Positions 34,463-43,844 are shown, numbered from the stretch's first letter. The stretch is DNA of 64,000 bases from Fluviicola sp. (GCF_029266855.1 NZ_JAQSWB010000002.1:608106-672105); one strand, 5' to 3'. The notes: generated by a model from the sequence alone, not told the origin. Translations and numbers: made by a program.

Positions 34463-36013
34463 GTGAGTTTAGAACTAGTTGTTGACACCCGTGATGGTGG
34501 TGTTTGGCTTGCTCTCTTGCGCGATGGGAAATTGATTGAGTTGCATCAGGAACAGGGCGGAAGTACTGATTTTGCCGTAGGTGATATTTACCTGGGAAAA
34601 GTCAGAAAAGTAGTTCCTAGTCTTAATGCAGCTTTTGTGGATGTCGGATACGAGAAAGATGCGTTTTTGCATTACCTTGATCTGGGTCCGCAATTTCAAT
34701 CTTTGAACAAGTTTACCAAAGATACCCTGCAAGGGAAGCAGAGTGTTGCTGATCTGCTTTATTTTAAGTCGGAAAAGGACATTCCAAAAGACGGAAAAAT
34801 TACCGAAATTGTATCAACTACATCACCAATATTGGTTCAGGTTGCAAAAGAACCAATTTCAAGTAAAGGGCCTCGTTTAAGTGCAGAATTGACACTTGCC
34901 GGGCGCTATTTGGTATTAGTACCCTTTTCGGAAAAAATTTCGATCTCCCAAAAAATTAAAAGTCAGGAAGAACGCGATCGCTTGCGTCACTTGATGGATG
35001 ATATCAAACCAAAAAACTTTGGAGTGATCATTCGTACAGTTGCTGAAAACAAAAAAGTGGAAGCAATTGATCAGGACCTGCGCAATTTGATGGAGAAGTG
35101 GAAAACGATGCATGCGAATCTGAGACAGGCAACTCCTCCTCGTCGTGTGTTGGGTGAAATTGATAAAACATCATCCATTCTCCGTGATTTGTTAAATGCT
35201 GATTTTTCAAACATTCATGTAAGCGACGAAAGGCTGATGACTGAATTGAAGGAATACATCAGCGGAATTGCTCCCGGTCGTGAAAAGATCCTGAAATTGT
35301 ACGACGGAAAACTCAATATTTTTGAGCGCTTCGGAATCAGTAAACAGATCAAAACGATGTTCGGTAAAAAAGTTCCATTGCCTTCCGGCGGTTACTTGAT
35401 TATTGAACACACGGAAGCTATGCACGTAGTCGATGTGAACAGCGGAAACCGCAAAGGTGCAGACGGACAGGAGTCCAATGCCCTGGCAACAAACATCGAA
35501 GCTGCAGAAGAAATTGCTCGTTTACTTCAATTGCGCGATATGGGTGGGATCGTTTGTATCGATTTCATTGATATGCACGACAAGGAAAACAATAAGGACT
35601 TGTATGAGAAACTGAAGGAGTTTATGCGTTCTGACAGAGCGAAACATAATATTCTTCCTCCATCCAAGTTTGGAGTTGTTGAGATCACACGCCAAAGGGT
35701 AAGACCTGAAACGGATATCAATACTTCTGAAACTTGTCCTACTTGTAATGGTACGGGTGAAGTACAGGCATCCATTCTTTTTGCTGAAGAAATTGAGATG
35801 AATCTGAATTTCTTGCTGGCCGATAAAAAAGAGAAAAAAATTACGCTGCTTGTTCATCCTTACCTGGAAGCTTATTTCAAAAAAGGATTGATCTCGAAGC
35901 GTTGGCGTTGGTTCCTGAAATATAAAAAATGGATTGATGTGCGCGGTGTAACGGCATATCACTTACTGGAATACAATTTCCTGGATAAAGATAATAACGA
36001 AATTGCTCTCTGA
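34463..36013 (+). CDS. rng: Ribonuclease E/G family endoribonuclease
   Basis: A 516-residue RNase G-type enzyme for rRNA maturation and mRNA decay. It has the N-terminal S1-like segment GDIYLGKVRKVVPSLNAAFVDVGYEKDAFLHYLDLG, the catalytic region with IIEHTEAMHVVDVNSG (metal-binding Asp) and GGIVCIDFIDMHD, and the zinc-link CPTCNGTGE. It lacks the long degradosome scaffold of RNase E. The start is GTG 34463, since no ATG fits the family N-terminus. A terminator hairpin spans its stop codon. Confidence 0.94.
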   Translation: MSLELVVDTRDGGVWLALLRDGKLIELHQEQGGSTDFAVGDIYLGKVRKVVPSLNAAFVDVGYEKDAFLHYLDLGPQFQSLNKFTKDTLQGKQSVADLLYFKSEKDIPKDGKITEIVSTTSPILVQVAKEPISSKGPRLSAELTLAGRYLVLVPFSEKISISQKIKSQEERDRLRHLMDDIKPKNFGVIIRTVAENKKVEAIDQDLRNLMEKWKTMHANLRQATPPRRVLGEIDKTSSILRDLLNADFSNIHVSDERLMTELKEYISGIAPGREKILKLYDGKLNIFERFGISKQIKTMFGKKVPLPSGGYLIIEHTEAMHVVDVNSGNRKGADGQESNALATNIEAAEEIARLLQLRDMGGIVCIDFIDMHDKENNKDLYEKLKEFMRSDRAKHNILPPSKFGVVEITRQRVRPETDINTSETCPTCNGTGEVQASILFAEEIEMNLNFLLADKKEKKITLLVHPYLEAYFKKGLISKRWRWFLKYKKWIDVRGVTAYHLLEYNFLDKDNNEIAL

Positions 36014-36030
36014 TATGGGGAGCAATTTTT
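36001..36030 (+). terminator. Terminator with the rng stop codon in its loop
   Basis: AATTGCTC (36001-36008) lies in the last codons of rng and pairs with GAGCAATT (36020-36027), followed by T residues. The stop TGA (36011-36013) is in the loop, so terminating ribosomes would cover the left arm. Confidence 0.7.
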
Positions 36031-36038
36031 CGTTAAAG

Positions 36039-36060
36039 TCTCCCCCTTTGGAGGGGGAGA
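36039..36060. repeat. C-rich hairpin repeat
   Basis: TCTCCCCC (36039-36046) pairs perfectly with GGGGGAGA (36053-36060) around TTTGGA, and a further partial copy AAGGGGGAGG follows at 36061. Its base composition is unlike the AT-rich surroundings. Confidence 0.8.
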
Positions 36061-36085
36061 AAGGGGGAGGAATACTAATGTCTAC

Positions 36086-36592
36086 ATGAATGAGATGGAT
36101 CAAGAAACATCAAAGAAAAGCCCGGAAAAAAAATCTTTTTTAGAGGCGAAGACTAAAATAGAATCATACTGTGCTTATCAGGATCGCAGTCATTTCGAAG
36201 TGAAAAATAAGCTATTTTCCTTTGGACTTAGTTCAGATCAAACAGATCAGTTGCTTGCTTATTTAATTGAGAATAAATTCCTGGATGAAGGTCGTTTTGC
36301 AGAATCCTATGTGTCGGGTAAACTCCGGATTAAGCATTGGGGGAGAATTAAGATCAAACAGGGATTGAAACTGAAACAGATTCCTGAAAATATCATTCAG
36401 CTGGCTTTTAAGACAATTGATCCGGATGAGTATTTTTCGATCCTCAAGAAGGAAATCCAAAAAAAACAAAAGGACCTTTCTGCTGAGAAAGATCCCTGGA
36501 AAAAGAAAGCTAAAGTGCTTCGGTATGTTCAGTCAAAAGGCTTCGAAAACGATTTGATCTTTGATGCTCTGTCTGCTCTAGGTGAGGAGTAA
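36086..36592 (+). CDS. recX: Regulatory protein RecX
   Basis: A 168-residue all-helical protein made of three-helix RecX repeats. Visible blocks are [20 protein letters not shown] (first repeat), [21 protein letters not shown] and the [21 protein letters not shown] region typical of the second. RecX modulates RecA filaments in many bacteria. recA is not in the window, so control is by a gene elsewhere. Start ATG 36086 lies 26 bases after the C-rich hairpin. Confidence 0.9.
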   Translation: MNEMDQETSKKSPEKKSFLEAKTKIESYCAYQDRSHFEVKNKLFSFGLSSDQTDQLLAYLIENKFLDEGRFAESYVSGKLRIKHWGRIKIKQGLKLKQIPENIIQLAFKTIDPDEYFSILKKEIQKKQKDLSAEKDPWKKKAKVLRYVQSKGFENDLIFDALSALGEE

Positions 36593-36638
36593 TGTTTTTG
36601 AAAGAGGATTGCCCCGTTTCTCCCCTTGAGAATCTGAC

Positions 36639-36658
36639 GTCCCGATAGCTATCGGGAC
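36639..36658. repeat. Perfect 20-bp palindrome GTCCCGATAG/CTATCGGGAC
   Basis: The two half-sites are exact reverse complements with no spacer. It lies in the 172-base gap between the convergent recX and lipoprotein genes. Related imperfect copies occur near 32730 and 53146. Confidence 0.9.
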
Positions 36659-36764
36659 TGACGAGTATCAGACTCCGTCATGAGGAAATCGAGAAGGGTA
36701 GCTCTCTTTGTACCTGTCCGACACTTCGGAGTCCTATGACCTTTGCGGTGAAAAAAGTTATTTT

Positions 36765-37382
36765 CTATTTAAAAGTCGATTTCTTAAACAACCCCAATAT
36801 TTTCTTCTTGTCTGCCTCGTTGTTATAAGCAATCGTCACTGTCATGAATTTATTCTTGACAATCGAAGTCAGTAATAACTGGTTGGCGAAATTCTTATTG
36901 TATTTGTCATACAGTGAAATCTCATAGCTGTCAAATGTAACTCCGCTGACAGTTAATTGGCCTGCAGTCGAATCCAGTGAAATCCGTTGGCTTAAGTAGT
37001 TGTTGTAAATCATCGAATGGATGTTCGAAATATGACGCTTATATTCGGCTTTATCCCCTGTAAACTCTTCCCAGCTGGATTGAAAATTATTCTCGAAATT
37101 CTTTTGAAAGGCAAGTGTCCGTTTAATGCCCGACATATCTGAAGAATCACCGCTAGCTTGTTTACTGCGTTCGTCCATGGATTCCAGGCTCGACTTTGAT
37201 GTAACGATCCAGTTATCCGGGAATTCCATCGTCCAGCCCAATGCCTGGCTTGTAAATGTATTGCCATTGAAAGTGCCTTCGTCTACTTCCTTTGAATAGT
37301 CCTTTTTACTCGGTCCTCCGCAAGAGTTCAGTAAAAAAAGTGCTATTGATAATGCTGGAATAATTGCATGTTTTAGTTTCAT
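36765..37382 (-). CDS. Hypothetical lipoprotein
   Basis: A 205-residue lipoprotein: leader with lipobox LLNSC (Cys21) followed by GGPSKKDYSKE. The mature part contains LGWTMEFPDNWIV, reminiscent of PsbP/MOG1-like lipoproteins that start with a GxxxxxPxxW strand, and a C-terminal ILGLFKKSTFK that reads like the last helix of that fold. No enzyme motif is visible. It is followed downstream by the palindrome region, and its neighbour upstream is the T9SS LVIVD-like gene in the same direction, 21 bases away. Confidence 0.6.
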   Translation of the reverse strand: MKLKHAIIPALSIALFLLNSCGGPSKKDYSKEVDEGTFNGNTFTSQALGWTMEFPDNWIVTSKSSLESMDERSKQASGDSSDMSGIKRTLAFQKNFENNFQSSWEEFTGDKAEYKRHISNIHSMIYNNYLSQRISLDSTAGQLTVSGVTFDSYEISLYDKYNKNFANQLLLTSIVKNKFMTVTIAYNNEADKKKILGLFKKSTFK

Positions 37383-37403
37383 AATTTTGGATTTTGGTTC
37401 ATG

Positions 37404-38795
37404 TTAAATAACTACTATTTTTCGAATAATTTCCCTGGATTCGTTTTTGTCGTCGTAAAGATGAATCCTGAGCTGGTAAGTTCCTGCAGAAAAACCGACC
37501 GGAATTTCAGTATAGCTGAAATGTGCACTATTGCCCTGGGAAACTTGTTTCCCGTTGAGATCAAAAACCTGCCACTCGGTTCTTACCGTTTCGATTGGAA
37601 TTGACAGGAAGATCTTTTCTGAGCTTGACACCGGATTGGGGAAAAGTGCAATTTCATCGGTAAGTGGAAATGATCGCAGCATCTTTTCCCGGTCAAAGTG
37701 AAGCAGGAATAAACCGTATTGTCGGTCCGAAACCAGTAATCTTTCTGATGGAAGATCAGCGAAAATTCCCCAGTTGCCATTCATTTTGTAAGGGCTCTCG
37801 TCCGGGTAGGTGTCATAATGGGCAATTTCCAATGGAACTGTATACCGCAAATCAAAGATTCGGATTCCTTCATTGTAATAAGCGATAAAGGCAAAATCAT
37901 TCGTGGCTTTGATATTATGGGGAACAGATCCGTTTTCATAGTTCGTCCCGAAGTAATTAGTGATCGTCACTACCGAACCGTTGAAGTTGCAATTCTTAAC
38001 ACGCTTGCCATTGGTTTCATCGGCGAACAAATACCGGGTGCCATCCGGGGTTAACCAGCCCTGATGATTGTAACCCTGATCGGTATAAATGGATTTGGAA
38101 TCCAGGTAATCCGGAGTACTTGTGTTAGTGAAATCATAAACCCGCAATCCGTCGTAACCGCAGTTTAGAATAGCAATCCCGTTTCGAACGTAAATGTCAT
38201 GTACTTCATTTACATCACCGGGTCCGCTCCAAAGTTCTTGTAACTCCAATGGGTCGGCCAGGGAAAAGATCTTCATGGGCGCGTCAATTACTTGGGTGTT
38301 AACTGTGCTCCTGTGAATACACGAGTAAAGTTTTTCCTGGACGGTGTCAATAAAAATATTGTGAACCCGCCCGAATTGCAGGGTGTCTTCCTTGATTAAA
38401 TAAATGGAGTCAGGTAAATACTGAAGATCGATAATTTGAAGGCTGCTCACACCTTCGTCGCAAACAGCGTATAGGTAATTTCTGAAAACAGCATATTCCC
38501 GGTGCTGGACAAAAGTGCTGGAATACCTTCCCTTGATAAATCCTTTTGAAATTAGTTTGTCCTGGTCGTTAACAAGGAAGACATGTGTTCCTTCGGTTGA
38601 TCCGATTACAGCATATTCACTGCCATTCTGAACAAAACCAAAACAATCGGAATAACGAACCTTAGAAGAATTGGAGATCAAACTGTCCTGGTGCCATTGA
38701 TCCAGGAACGTGATATTATGAAATGACTGACCGGATATGGTATTGTTTTGACAAAGAAAAAGTATTAAAAATGCTATTTGTGAAGTCCATCTCAT
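37404..38795 (-). CDS. Secreted LVIVD-repeat-like protein with T9SS sorting domain
   Basis: A 463-residue secreted protein. After a signal peptide it has propeller-like repeats of the LVIVD type (NGIAILNCGYDGLRVYDFTN, then FIAYYNEGIRIFDLRYTVPL), each about 45-50 residues, and ends in a T9SS type A domain starting LFPNPVSSSEKIFLS and closing with IIRKIVVI. It is probably exported to the cell surface. Start ATG 38795 is preferred over an in-frame TTG nine bases upstream because it keeps a normal signal peptide. The propeller substrate is unknown. Its closest known analogues are choice-of-anchor B proteins. Confidence 0.75.
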   Translation of the reverse strand: MRWTSQIAFLILFLCQNNTISGQSFHNITFLDQWHQDSLISNSSKVRYSDCFGFVQNGSEYAVIGSTEGTHVFLVNDQDKLISKGFIKGRYSSTFVQHREYAVFRNYLYAVCDEGVSSLQIIDLQYLPDSIYLIKEDTLQFGRVHNIFIDTVQEKLYSCIHRSTVNTQVIDAPMKIFSLADPLELQELWSGPGDVNEVHDIYVRNGIAILNCGYDGLRVYDFTNTSTPDYLDSKSIYTDQGYNHQGWLTPDGTRYLFADETNGKRVKNCNFNGSVVTITNYFGTNYENGSVPHNIKATNDFAFIAYYNEGIRIFDLRYTVPLEIAHYDTYPDESPYKMNGNWGIFADLPSERLLVSDRQYGLFLLHFDREKMLRSFPLTDEIALFPNPVSSSEKIFLSIPIETVRTEWQVFDLNGKQVSQGNSAHFSYTEIPVGFSAGTYQLRIHLYDDKNESREIIRKIVVI

Positions 38796-38804
38796 CTCTA
38801 CCAA

Positions 38805-39266
38805 AGATAATTATTATTCAAAGTCAATTAATACCGCATCTTTAAATGTAAGGAATATGATGTGAAATGTAAAGCTTATTTAGCCTGACTCTTTCACCAA
38901 AGTGTTTATAAACCGAAATACCGGAGGAAACGGACATCTTTATTTAAAGACACTTCACAAATGATGCATAAATCAAGCATGAATCAAGTATGGATCAAGC
39001 ATAGATAAAGCATAGATATAGCGACGTTTGTATATATTTTAAACAAGCCTGATTAATATTAAACAGGATGTGCTCTACCTGTGCAGGTTGATTTTCGAAT
39101 CTTGTTTACTTGCAGATCCAAAATCTTTTGATTCCAATGCTATTGGAACTTGAAGTTTGCCGGGATACAATTTCTAATTCGCGATTCTAAAATATGTTAG
39201 AAACTGCATAAATTCGCTAAAGGAACCGGAATTTGACTATTTTTATCACCTGAAATTAAAACCCAC
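38805..39266. other. 462-base gene-free stretch with an 11-bp repeat array
   Basis: No coding sequence or RNA gene was recognised. It separates the minus-strand LVIVD-like gene from the plus-strand glycosyltransferase operon, so it holds both promoters; only a weak TATTTTTA at about 39238 is visible. The 11-bp repeats are listed separately. Confidence 0.6.
38966..39020. repeat. 11-bp tandem repeats (GCATrrATCAA-like), five units
   Basis: Consecutive 11-base units GCATAAATCAA, GCATGAATCAA, GTATGGATCAA, GCATAGATAAA and GCATAGATATA span 55 bases. The period equals about one helical turn, so the A/T blocks face the same side of the DNA. Confidence 0.9.
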
Positions 39267-39980
39267 GTGACGCGAGCTGTTGTAATTATTCCAACGTATA
39301 ATGAAAAAGAGAATGTTGAGCGGATGGCTCAGGCTGTAATGGCTTTGCCTGTTGCGATCGATATTCTTTTTGTAGATGATAATTCTCCTGATGGAACTGC
39401 GGCAATTATCCGTGAGTTGATCACACAGTTTCCCGGTCGTATTTTCCTGGAAGAAAGACAGGGTAAGCTGGGCCTGGGAACGGCTTATATCCATGGGTTC
39501 AAATGGTCTTTGAATCAGAATTACGATTATATTTTTGAAATGGACTGCGATTTCTCGCACAATCCGTTGGATTTACCTAGATTATTGGAAGCCTGCACTA
39601 AAAAGGGTGCCGATGTGAGTATCGGATCTCGTTATACAAGAGGAGGGAAGGTTCAGAATTGGCCCATGGGACGAATTCTTATGTCTTATTTTGCTTCCGT
39701 TTATGTCCGGATGATCCTGTTTATTGGTATTTCGGATACTACTGCCGGATTTATGTGCTATTCCAGTAAGGTGCTAAGAGCGATCGATCTGGATAATATT
39801 CATTTCAAAGGATATGCCTTTCAGATCGAAATGAAATATGCCGCAAAGAAAAAAGGATTTAAAATATTAGAGGTTCCGATCACGTTTATAGATCGTCAGT
39901 TCGGAGAATCAAAAATGTCTTCGAGCATTTTCAAAGAGGCTTTCTTTGGTGTTTGGAAAATGAGAAATTTAAAAGTGTGA
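39267..39980 (+). CDS. Polyprenol-phosphate mannosyltransferase-like GT2 enzyme
   Basis: A 237-residue GT2 glycosyltransferase of the dolichol/polyprenol phosphate mannose synthase family. It begins VVIIPTYNEKENVERMAQAV, has ILFVDDNSPDGT (acidic donor site), EMDCDFSHNP (the DxD-equivalent) and ISDTTAGFMCYS. It lacks a C-terminal membrane domain, so it works at the inner face of the membrane with a separate partner. The start is GTG 39267. The stop overlaps the pyrC start by one base. Confidence 0.9.
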   Translation: MTRAVVIIPTYNEKENVERMAQAVMALPVAIDILFVDDNSPDGTAAIIRELITQFPGRIFLEERQGKLGLGTAYIHGFKWSLNQNYDYIFEMDCDFSHNPLDLPRLLEACTKKGADVSIGSRYTRGGKVQNWPMGRILMSYFASVYVRMILFIGISDTTAGFMCYSSKVLRAIDLDNIHFKGYAFQIEMKYAAKKKGFKILEVPITFIDRQFGESKMSSSIFKEAFFGVWKMRNLKV

Positions 39981-41314
39981 TGGGAAAGGTTTTACTGAAA
40001 GGCGCAACGCTGGTAAATGAGGGGAAGGGATTTGTTGCGGATGTTTTGATCGATGGAAAACGCATTTCGAAAATAGCTCCTTCAATTGCTGTTGACGGAT
40101 CGGTAAACGAGATTAATTGTGACGGATTACACTTACTTCCCGGCTGCATCGACGACCAGGTCCATTTCAGGGAACCGGGCTTAACTCATAAAGCAACTAT
40201 TCAATCGGAATCAAGGGCTGCTGTTGCAGGAGGAATCACTTCGTTCATGGAAATGCCGAATACGGTTCCGAATACGCTGACCCAGGAATTATTGGAAGCA
40301 AAATACCACCGGGCTTCTGAAGTCTCTCCTGCAAATTATTCCTTTTTCATGGGTGCTTCGAATGACAACTATGATGAGGTGATGAAAACAAATATCCAAA
40401 ATGTTTGCGGAGTCAAAATATTCATGGGCTCATCCACCGGGAATATGCTGGTCGATAATACGAATACACTGGAACATCTCTTTGCAAACGTTCCAATGTT
40501 GATCGCTACGCATTGTGAGGACGAGGCAACGATCAGAAAGAATCTGGAGGAATACAAAGAACAGTTCGGTGAAGATATCCCGATGTCTGCTCATCCTTTG
40601 ATCCGGAATGCAGAAGCCTGTTATCTTTCGTCTTCCAAAGCGGTGGAACTGGCTAAAAAGAACAATACCCGATTACATATTTTACACATTTCTACGGGAA
40701 TCGAAACGGAACTTTTCCGGAATGATATTCCTTTGGAACAAAAACGGATTACTGCCGAAGCATGTGTACATCATTTGTGGTTCTCGGATACAGATTATAA
40801 GGATAAAGGCGCATGGATCAAATGGAATCCTGCTGTAAAAACTGCTGCCGACAGAGATCAGATCTGGAAAGCGCTTTTGGATAACCGCATTGATGTGGTT
40901 GCGACAGATCATGCACCGCATACGATCGAAGAAAAACAGCAGCCTTACCTGCAGGCTCCTTCCGGCGGACCTCTTGTTCAACATGCCTTACTAGCAATGC
41001 TGGATGCTTCCGCAAACGGAAAGATTCCATTGGTAAGAGTTGTGGAAAAAATGGCCCATGCGGTTGCAACCTGTTTTCAGATAAAAGATCGCGGATTCCT
41101 GAGAGAAGGCTATTTTGCGGATCTTGTGTTGGTTGATTTAAGTAAAAAGTCAACGGTAACAAAAGAATCCCTGCTTTACCAGTGCGGATGGTCTCCATTC
41201 GAAGGAACAACTTTCTCTTCAAGTATTGAGAAGACTTTTGTAAATGGTGAATTGGTTTATGACAATGGTTTGACCGGTATTCAAAGCGGAGAACGTTTAC
41301 TGTTTAACCGATGA
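39980..41314 (+). CDS. pyrC: Dihydroorotase (class I-like)
   Basis: A 444-residue amidohydrolase forming dihydroorotate in pyrimidine synthesis. Metal-site residues are visible: H62 of the strand-1 motif, K146 (GVKIFMG, carboxylated), H178 (THCED), H236 (ILHIST) and D310 (ATDHAPH). The first His of the usual H-x-H is replaced by Q60 (DDQVHFREPG); I recall this variant from other Bacteroidota dihydroorotases, so it need not mean inactivity. The start is ATG 39980, overlapping the preceding stop. A DUF4296 lipoprotein gene overlaps its end by four bases. Confidence 0.92.
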   Translation: MGKVLLKGATLVNEGKGFVADVLIDGKRISKIAPSIAVDGSVNEINCDGLHLLPGCIDDQVHFREPGLTHKATIQSESRAAVAGGITSFMEMPNTVPNTLTQELLEAKYHRASEVSPANYSFFMGASNDNYDEVMKTNIQNVCGVKIFMGSSTGNMLVDNTNTLEHLFANVPMLIATHCEDEATIRKNLEEYKEQFGEDIPMSAHPLIRNAEACYLSSSKAVELAKKNNTRLHILHISTGIETELFRNDIPLEQKRITAEACVHHLWFSDTDYKDKGAWIKWNPAVKTAADRDQIWKALLDNRIDVVATDHAPHTIEEKQQPYLQAPSGGPLVQHALLAMLDASANGKIPLVRVVEKMAHAVATCFQIKDRGFLREGYFADLVLVDLSKKSTVTKESLLYQCGWSPFEGTTFSSSIEKTFVNGELVYDNGLTGIQSGERLLFNR

Positions 41315-41664
41315 GAAAATTCCTGGGCATATTCCTTTTGGTGATCCTGCAATCCTGCAATAGTGAACTGCATGGTTTGGATAAGCCGGATGACCTGATC
41401 CCTAAAGATCAAATGATCGTTTTGATGACGGATATGCTTGTTTTGGAAGGACACATCCAAACAACTTATTCAACCGTTAACCGTTACTACAAAGTAATGA
41501 GTGCTTCTGGAAGGGATTACTTGAAGACAAAGCATATTTCCGAGAAACAATACGAGGATTCGTTTGTGTATTATACCAGCAAACACGAAGAGTACAAGTT
41601 GATGCTGGATAAGGTAATGGAAAATTTGCAGAAAGAATCCATTGAATTGCAGAAGAATCCTTAG
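41311..41664 (+). CDS. DUF4296 lipoprotein
   Basis: A 117-residue lipoprotein with lipobox ILQSC (Cys16) and the DUF4296 pattern LIPKDQMIVLMTDMLVLEGHI followed by HISEKQYEDSFVYYTSKHEEY. The fold is a helical repeat also seen in other DUF4296 proteins of this phylum; function is unknown. It closes the GT2-pyrC-DUF4296 operon. Its stop TAG overlaps the stop of the opposite gene by three bases (TTAG). Confidence 0.85.
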   Translation: MRKFLGIFLLVILQSCNSELHGLDKPDDLIPKDQMIVLMTDMLVLEGHIQTTYSTVNRYYKVMSASGRDYLKTKHISEKQYEDSFVYYTSKHEEYKLMLDKVMENLQKESIELQKNP

Positions 41665-42368
41665 TGACAGTCCGATTTAATGGAACTCATCAGCTTTTTA
41701 AATTCCGTATGATATTGTTTTTCATCGAACCAAAGCTTTTGGTTTTCAAGAACACAATTCCACCAGCCATATCTTAAAACTTCAATTCTGGCCCATAATT
41801 CCTGGTCTGAACTGTTCCAGCGCTGTTCAAATGACCGGATGATCGGCTCTGGATCAAGAGCTTCAGCAACTTCTTTGTCGTGCATTTCTTTCCAAAGGTT
41901 CAATAATGTTTTTCCACCTTTGTCCAGCGCAGTGACGTATTGTGAACAGTCCTTACAATAAGGAGTTCCCTTTAGTACTTTCGGTTGATTTAATGCGATC
42001 ACAGCTTTTTCCCGCAGTAAACATTGCTCTTTAAGATTTGCCAGGCGCATTTTTTTGATATTAGTCCAGTATTCGCCTTTCGGGTATTCCATCTGATCCA
42101 GCTCTTTCAGAAAATTACCACATTCGAATTGAATGTTTTTCACTTTCAGGTAAGCAGTGTCTTTGGGTGCGTATGCTAAAAAGGGCTGACTGAGATCAGA
42201 TGCCTGGATTAAGGTGTAGTGTACATTTTGCACTTGCTGGTAATTTGCCTTGCTGCTGTCGATCTTCGCATTAAAAAGACAGGAACCCTCATACCAGTCG
42301 AAATTCAATTCCTGGGCTTGAAGAAAAGAGAATGAGCTTAAAAAGCAGGCTAAAAGAAGGTGTCTCAT
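41661..42368 (-). CDS. Hypothetical secreted protein with CxxC motif
   Basis: I do not recognise this 235-residue protein. It has a Sec signal peptide ([19 protein letters not shown]), a short segment [20 protein letters not shown], and seven or so cysteines in the mature part, including PYCKDCSQY (CxxC). Secondary-structure character is mainly helical. The Cys pattern suggests disulfides or a metal site, but there is no thioredoxin fold. It overlaps the ruvC end by four bases, so it is probably co-transcribed with it. Confidence 0.55.
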   Translation of the reverse strand: MRHLLLACFLSSFSFLQAQELNFDWYEGSCLFNAKIDSSKANYQQVQNVHYTLIQASDLSQPFLAYAPKDTAYLKVKNIQFECGNFLKELDQMEYPKGEYWTNIKKMRLANLKEQCLLREKAVIALNQPKVLKGTPYCKDCSQYVTALDKGGKTLLNLWKEMHDKEVAEALDPEPIIRSFEQRWNSSDQELWARIEVLRYGWWNCVLENQKLWFDEKQYHTEFKKLMSSIKSDCH

Positions 42369-42922
42369 CTTATTTTTCGTTCAGGATTTTTACTTAAAAA
42401 ACTGGTCCAGCTGTTTCCCTTGCTCTTATTGTTTTCACCGATTCCTTTTGAGAAATGATGACAAACAGCAGCGGCTAATCCGTCAGTGGCATCCAGGTAC
42501 TTGGGAAGTTCATCAAAACGAAGCAGTGTTTGCAGCATAATAGCCACTTGCTCCTTGGACGCATTTCCATTGCCGGTAATGGCTTGTTTGATCCGTTTCG
42601 GAGTATATTCTTCGTAAGGAATGTTTCTGCGTAAGGAAGCTGCTATTGCAACACCCTGGGCTCTTCCCAATTTTAGCATGGATTGAACATTCTTCCCGAA
42701 AAAAGGAGCTTCAATGGCCATTTCGTCTGGTTTGTATTCTTCCATTAGTCCGTCTATCCGGTCAAAAATTCGTTTCAACTTATCGGGTTGATTGTCGAGT
42801 TTGTTCAATTGGATTATTCCAAAGTTGAGCATCTCAATTTTCGTGCCCTGAATATGGATTAATCCGTATCCTAATACAGTTGTTCCGGGATCAATCCCTA
42901 AAATTATTTTATCTTCGGCCAT
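42365..42922 (-). CDS. ruvC: Holliday junction resolvase RuvC
   Basis: A 185-residue RuvC nuclease resolving four-way junctions. It starts [20 protein letters not shown], where the first catalytic Asp is D11. The acidic residues of [22 protein letters not shown] and the [13 protein letters not shown] motif complete the active site. ATG 42922 is chosen; the frame stays open for 20 more codons, but these do not match the family. The start codon overlaps that of the divergent plus-strand gene by two bases (CATG). Confidence 0.94.
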   Translation of the reverse strand: MAEDKIILGIDPGTTVLGYGLIHIQGTKIEMLNFGIIQLNKLDNQPDKLKRIFDRIDGLMEEYKPDEMAIEAPFFGKNVQSMLKLGRAQGVAIAASLRRNIPYEEYTPKRIKQAITGNGNASKEQVAIMLQTLLRFDELPKYLDATDGLAAAVCHHFSKGIGENNKSKGNSWTSFLSKNPERKIR

Positions 42923-43844
42923 GCAAATGAAAGAGAAGGATAAAGCTACTAAAAAACGGGCTGGTTTGATTACATTATTCAAATTATTGGTTTTTACAGC
43001 CGTAATCTGGACCTTGTATTTTCAGCTCAGAAATGTGGATTGGGAGCACGCCAAAGGTCTTGAGATCAAACATTGGTGGGCACTCGTTTTGGCTTTACTG
43101 CTTCTTGTTCCGAATTTGTGGATGGAATTCCTGAAATGGAAGATCATTACAGCTCCTCTGAATGTGGATGCCAAATTGGTAAAGAATGCATTTTGGGCGG
43201 GAGTAGCCTCTGGCTTTATGTCTCCCAACGGCTGGGGAAATTTCCTGGGAAGACTCATTTTCTTCCAGAGACGCCAAACGATATACATCATTTTTACAAC
43301 CTCACTGGCCAATCTTAGCCAGCTAATACCGACCTTGCTTTTCGGATTGTTTGCAGTGCTTCTAAAGTACGGGAATACGAATGCTTTGTGGATTTCCACA
43401 AGTATTGGGGCCGTAGTAATTCTGCTTTTTTACTTCTTCGGGGATTATCTGCTTCCTCAAAAGAGAAGCCGGCTTCCTTTTGTGAGAAGACTGCAAAGTA
43501 TCAGGGGAAGATACCAGCAACTGAAATGGCCTTTCCTGGCTTTTTCTTCCATCCGTTTTTTAGTGTTCAGTTTACAATATGCACTTTTGTTTGTGACTTT
43601 CGGGTATACCGATTTCTGGTTTCTGATCACTCAGATTTGGTTGATTTACTTGTTCACTTCTTTCATTCCTTCTTTATGGTCAGGAAAGGTTTTGATCAGG
43701 GAAACTGCTGCCTTGTTTGTTTTTGCAGGAACAGTTGTTTCAGTTCCGGATGTTATCGTATCGAGTATTATTATTTACCTTATAAATATCGCTTTGCCGG
43801 CATTTATGAGTAGTTTTATTTGGTTACCGAAGAGAAAAAAATAA
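42921..43844 (+). CDS. Flippase-like membrane protein (LPG synthase TM-region/DUF6044-like)
   Basis: A 307-residue protein with about seven to eight transmembrane helices and no clear catalytic motif. Its layout, with a short basic N-terminus, [21 protein letters not shown], the conserved [21 protein letters not shown] and [22 protein letters not shown], resembles the lysylphosphatidylglycerol synthase transmembrane region family of flippase-like proteins. A second ATG six bases on (42927) is a possible start. It precedes a GT2 gene by three bases, so the pair may handle lipid-linked sugars. Confidence 0.7.
   Translation: MQMKEKDKATKKRAGLITLFKLLVFTAVIWTLYFQLRNVDWEHAKGLEIKHWWALVLALLLLVPNLWMEFLKWKIITAPLNVDAKLVKNAFWAGVASGFMSPNGWGNFLGRLIFFQRRQTIYIIFTTSLANLSQLIPTLLFGLFAVLLKYGNTNALWISTSIGAVVILLFYFFGDYLLPQKRSRLPFVRRLQSIRGRYQQLKWPFLAFSSIRFLVFSLQYALLFVTFGYTDFWFLITQIWLIYLFTSFIPSLWSGKVLIRETAALFVFAGTVVSVPDVIVSSIIIYLINIALPAFMSSFIWLPKRKK

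Noticed and set aside
34463-36013. rng as full-length RNase E with degradosome scaffold
   Set aside because: The protein is only 516 residues and ends after the zinc-link and a short tail, so it is RNase G-like.
39980-41314. pyrC as a pseudogene because of the missing first His
   Set aside because: The frame is intact, all other metal ligands are present and the gene is coupled in an operon; a lineage variant is more likely.
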